Assembly: GCA_027574665.1 (NCBI GenBank)
Contig: CM050677.1
Location: forward strand, 2,117,273 to 2,181,272
Source: Rhynochetos jubatus
Taxonomy: Eukaryota > Chordata > Aves > Eurypygiformes > Rhynochetidae
Length of the DNA: 64,000 bases
Direction: 5' to 3'
Shown here: positions 60,766-64,000 of the stretch, in pieces
How positions within the stretch are numbered: position 1 is the first letter of the stretch
Layout: every line of letters begins with the position of its first letter
Notes under the pieces: model-generated
The model's input: the letters and a program-made list of their open reading frames with translations, nothing else
What the model was told of the DNA's origin: nothing
Databases searched by the model: none
Made by a program: the position numbers and the translations under genes

Positions 60766-61237
60766 ATGCGCGGCTCGTTGAAGCGTCTGCCCGAACACGG
60801 ACATCTGAAGCAGCACTGTAATGCGACCAAACAGAAAGAGTTAGGAGAGAATTTCTTGTCCCTTCTTGCTGCGCCCTTGCAGAGCACTGCGTGCCAGAGC
60901 AGCCGGATCGCTGTGTTGCTTGCAATCTCCAGTTCCAACAGTGCCACAGTTCCTCGGCAACAGAAAGAGCTAGGAAGGAATTGCTTGCGCTGTTTTCTCT
61001 CGCTGTGCTCTAGCAGTTCGTTCCCTTTTCGGCAGAGCGCGGGACCGCTTGCAAAGCTTAGAAACAAACCTCTCCCTTTTCCTCCAAAAGGGAAAGAGCT
61101 ACGAGGGAATTTCTTAGCGAAACCTTGTTTGTTTTGGCAGAGCACTGCATGCCTCTTAAGACAGAGCTCTGTATGCCCGGGAAAGTCGAAATCCACAGGG
61201 TCACCTTCTCTGTGCTAACAGGCTCGGAGAGGCTGGA

Positions 61238-63125
61238 ATGCGCGGCTCGTTGAAGCGTCTGCCCGAACACGGACATCTGAAGCAGCACTGTAATGCGACC
61301 AAACAGAAAGAGTTAGGAGAGAATTTCTTGTCCCTTCTTGCTGCGCCTTTGCAGAGCACTGCGTGCCAGAGCAGCCGGATCGCTGTGTTGCTTGCAATCT
61401 CCAGTTCCAACAGTGCCACAGTTCCTCGGCAACAGAAAGAGCTAGGAAGGAATTGCTTGCGCTGTTTTCTCTCGCTGTGCTCTAGCAGTTCGTTCCCTTT
61501 TCGGCAGAGCGCGGGACCGCTTGCAAAGCTTAGAAACAAACCTCTCCCTTTTCCTCCAAAAGGGAAAGAGCTACGAGGGAATTTCTTAGCGAAACCTTGT
61601 TTGTTTTGGCAGAGCACTGCATGCCTCTTAAGACAGAGCTCTGTATGCCCGGGAAAGTCGAAATCCACAGGGTCACCTTCTCTGTGCTAACAGGCTCGGA
61701 GAGGCTGGAATGCGCGGCTCGTTGAAGCGTCTGCCCGAACACGGACATCTGAAGCAGCACTGTAATGCGACCAAACAGAAAGAGTTAGGAGAGAATTTCT
61801 TGTCCCTTCTTGCTGTGCCTTTGCAGAGCACTGCGTGCCAGAGCAGCCGGATCGCTGTGTTGCTTGCAATCTCCAGTTCCAACAGTGCCACAGTTCCTCG
61901 GCAACAGAAAGAGCTAGGAAGGAATTGCTTGCGCTGTTTTCTCTCGCTGTGCTCTAGCAGTTCGTTCCCTTTTCGGCAGAGCGCGGGACCGCTTGCAAAG
62001 CTTAGAAACAAACCTCTCCCTTTTCCTCCAAAAGGGAGAGAGCTACGAGGGAATTTCTTAGCGAAACCTTGTTTGTTTTGGCAGAGCACTGCATGCCTCT
62101 TAAGACAGAGCTCTGTATCCCCGGGAAAGTCGAAATCCACAGGGTCACCTTCTCTGTGCTAACAGGCTCGGAGAGGCTCGAATGCGCGGCTCGTTGAAGC
62201 GTCTGCCCGAACACGGACATCTGAAGCAGCACTGTAATGCGAGCAAACAGAAAGAGTTAGGAGAGAATTTCTTGTCCCTTCTTGCTGCGCCTTTGCAGAG
62301 CACTGCGTGCCAGAGCAGCCGGACCGCTGTGTTGCTTGCAATCTCCACTTCCAACAGTGCCACAGTTCCTCGGCAACAGAAAGAGCTAGGAAGGAATTGC
62401 TTGCGCTGTTTTCTCTCGCTGTGCTCTAGCAGTTCGTTCCCTTTTCGGCAGAGCGCGGGAACGCTTGCAAAGCTTAGAAACAAAGCTCTCCCTTTTCCTC
62501 CAAAAGGGAAAGAGCTACGAGGGAATTTCTTAGCGAAACCTTGTTTGTTTTGGCAGAGCACTGCATGCCTCTTAAGACAGAGCTCTGTATCCCCGGGAAA
62601 GTCGAAATCCACAGGGTCACCTTCTCTGTGCTAACAGGCTCGGAGAGGCTGGAATGCGCGGCTCGTTGAAGCGTCTGCCCGAACACGGACATCTGAAGCA
62701 GCACTGTAATGCGACCAAACAGAAAGAGTTAGGAGAGAATTTCTTGTCCCTTCTTGCTGCGCCCTTGCAGAGCACTGCGTGCCAGAGCAGCCGGATCGCT
62801 GTGTTGCTTGCAATCTCCAGTTCCAACAGTGCCACAGTTCCTCGGCAACAGAAAGAGCTAGGAAGGAATTGCTTACGCTGTTTTCTCTCGCTGTGCTCTA
62901 GCAGTTCGTTCCCTTTTCGGCAGAGCGCGGGACCGCCTGCAAAGCTTAGAAACAAACCTCTCCCTTTTCCTCCAAAAGGGAAAGAGCTACGAGGGAATTT
63001 CTTAGCGAAACCTTGTTTGTTTTGGCAGAGCACTGCATGCCTCTTAAGACAGAGCTCTGTATCCCCGGGAAAGTCGAAATCCACAGGGTCACCTTCTCTG
63101 TGCTAACAGGCTCGGAGAGGCTCGA
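61238..63125 (+). repeat. Segmental duplication copy 2 (2,360-bp offset)
   Basis: Monomers 130-133 match monomers 125-128 (58,878-60,765). Upstream, monomers 124 and 129 share GGCTGG, CCCTTG and TGCCCGGG but differ at TTACGCTG/TTGCGCTG. The following monomers 133-134 resemble 3-4 and 25-26 of domain I. Confidence 0.85.
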
Positions 63126-64000
63126 ATGCGCGGCTCGTTGAAGCGTCTGCCCGAACACGGACATCTGAAGCAGCACTGTAATGCGACCAAACAGAAAGAG
63201 TTAGGAGAGAATTTCTTGTCCCTTCTTGCTGCGCCCTTGCAGAGCACTGCGTGCCAGAGCAGCCGGATCGCTGTGTTGCTTGCAATCTCCAGTTCCAACA
63301 GTGCCACAGTTCCTCGGCAACAGAAAGAGCTAGGAAGGAATTGCTTGCGCTGTTTTCTCTCGCTGTGCTCTAGCAGTTCGTTCCCTTTTCGGCAGAGCGC
63401 GGGACCGCTTGCAAAGCTTAGAAACAAACCTCTCCCTTTTCCTCCAAAAGGGAAAGAGCTACGAGGGAATTTCTTAGCGAAACCTTGTTTGTTTTGGCAG
63501 AGCACTGCATGCCTCTTAAGACAGAGCTCTGTATCCCCGCGAAAGTCGAAATCCACAGGGTCACCTTCTCTGTGCTAACAGGCTCGGAGAGGCTCGAATG
63601 CGCGGCTCGTTGAAGCGTCTGCCCGAACACGGACATCTGAAGCAGCACTGTAATGCGACCAAACAGAAAGAGTTAGGAGAGAATTTCTTGTCCCTTCTTG
63701 CTGCGCCTTTGCAGAGCACTGCGTGCCAGAGCAGCCGGATCGCTGTGTTGCTTGCAATCTCCAGTTCCAACAGTGCCACAGTTCCTCGGCAACAGAAAGA
63801 GCTAGGAAGGAATTGCTTGCGCTGTTTTCTCTCGCTGTGCTCTAGCAGTTCGTTCCCTTTTCGGCAGAGCGCGGGACCGCTTGCAAAGCTTAGAAACAAA
63901 CCTCTCCCTTTTCCTCCAAAAGGGAAAGAGCTACGAGGGAATTTCTTAGCGAAACCTTGTTTGTTTTGGCAGAGCACTGCATGCCTCTTAAGACAGAGCT

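Larger units (their letters stand above)
1..64000 (+). repeat. 472-bp satellite DNA array, about 135.6 tandem copies
   Basis: Every part of the window is a copy of one 472-bp unit in the same orientation. The landmark ATGCGCGGCTCG recurs at 363, 835, 1307 and so on to 63,598, spaced 472 bp except for 13 intervals of 471 bp. The first base lies in the middle of subrepeat A and the last in subrepeat C, so the array continues beyond both edges. Copies differ at only a few positions, mostly single substitutions shared by several copies, which indicates strong homogenisation. GC is about 52.5%. No insertion, inversion, transposon or unique spacer interrupts the array. Head-to-tail arrays of this length and uniformity are typical of eukaryotic (peri)centromeric or heterochromatic satellites. 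I do not recognise the family, and a centromeric location is inferred, not shown. Confidence 0.98.
56046..64000 (+). repeat. Domain IV: block resembling domain I, with a 2,360-bp duplication
   Basis: This part covers monomers 119 to 135, the last one cut by the window edge. It again carries domain I haplotypes: CGCCTGC with TTACGCTG, GGACCGC linked to CCACTTCC, TCTTTG with TGAGTG followed by CATCTAAAG, and GGGAGAGAGC. It has no 471-bp copy. Monomers 125-128 and 130-133 are a clear tandem segmental duplication. Confidence 0.7.

Noticed and set aside
1..64000. CRISPR array or phage/plasmid repeat
   Set aside because: The repeat unit is 472 bp with no unique spacers, no cas genes and no bacterial gene context.
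1..64000. LTR retrotransposon or transposon origin
   Set aside because: I see no terminal repeats, target-site duplications, integrase, transposase or reverse transcriptase coding sequence. The structure is purely head-to-tail.
1..64000. Ribosomal DNA or histone gene cluster
   Set aside because: The unit is far too short and contains no rRNA, 5S or histone sequence that I recognise.

Overview
The whole 64,000-base window is one uninterrupted head-to-tail satellite DNA array. I see no unique sequence, protein-coding gene, RNA gene, mobile element or CRISPR array. The unit is 472 bp and about 52.5% GC (counted on one copy). It is repeated about 135.6 times in one orientation, and both window edges fall inside the array. 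Thirteen copies are 471 bp because of the same one-base deletion; all other copies keep the 472-bp register. Copies differ from each other at only a handful of positions.

This pattern fits (peri)centromeric or other heterochromatic satellite DNA of a eukaryote. I do not recognise the satellite family and cannot name the species. CpG is only mildly depleted (about 25 per monomer against about 33 expected). Several rare variants are CpG-to-TpG or CpG-to-CpA changes, which suggests a genome with cytosine methylation, such as a vertebrate or plant; this is inference.

The array is organised at three scales. (1) Inside the monomer there are three diverged 129-bp subrepeats (A, B, C) and a truncated 85-bp fourth (D): 3 x 129 + 85 = 472. 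(2) Monomer variants form local multi-monomer units, clearest as a 1,414-bp trimer (472+471+471) around 49.9-56.0 kb and a 2,360-bp pentamer at 58.4-63.1 kb. (3) Longer stretches are duplicated at offsets of 6 to 22 monomers (2.8-10.4 kb), marked by rare shared variants. The offset changes by one or two whole monomers along the alignments, as expected from unequal crossing-over and gene conversion.

By variant content the window splits into four domains: I (1-31,984), a mosaic with long-range duplications; II (31,985-42,368), with alleles found nowhere else in the window; III (42,369-56,045), rich in 471-bp copies; IV (56,046-64,000), which again resembles domain I. Monomers are numbered here from the ATGCGCGGCTCG landmark, monomer 1 starting at 363 and monomer 135 at 63,598.

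The most notable functional hint is a pair of near-matches per monomer to the mammalian CENP-B box, each with a single deviation. The long ORFs on both strands are by-products of the repeat: 472 is not a multiple of 3, variants are mostly amino-acid changing, and some copies carry stops or a frameshift.
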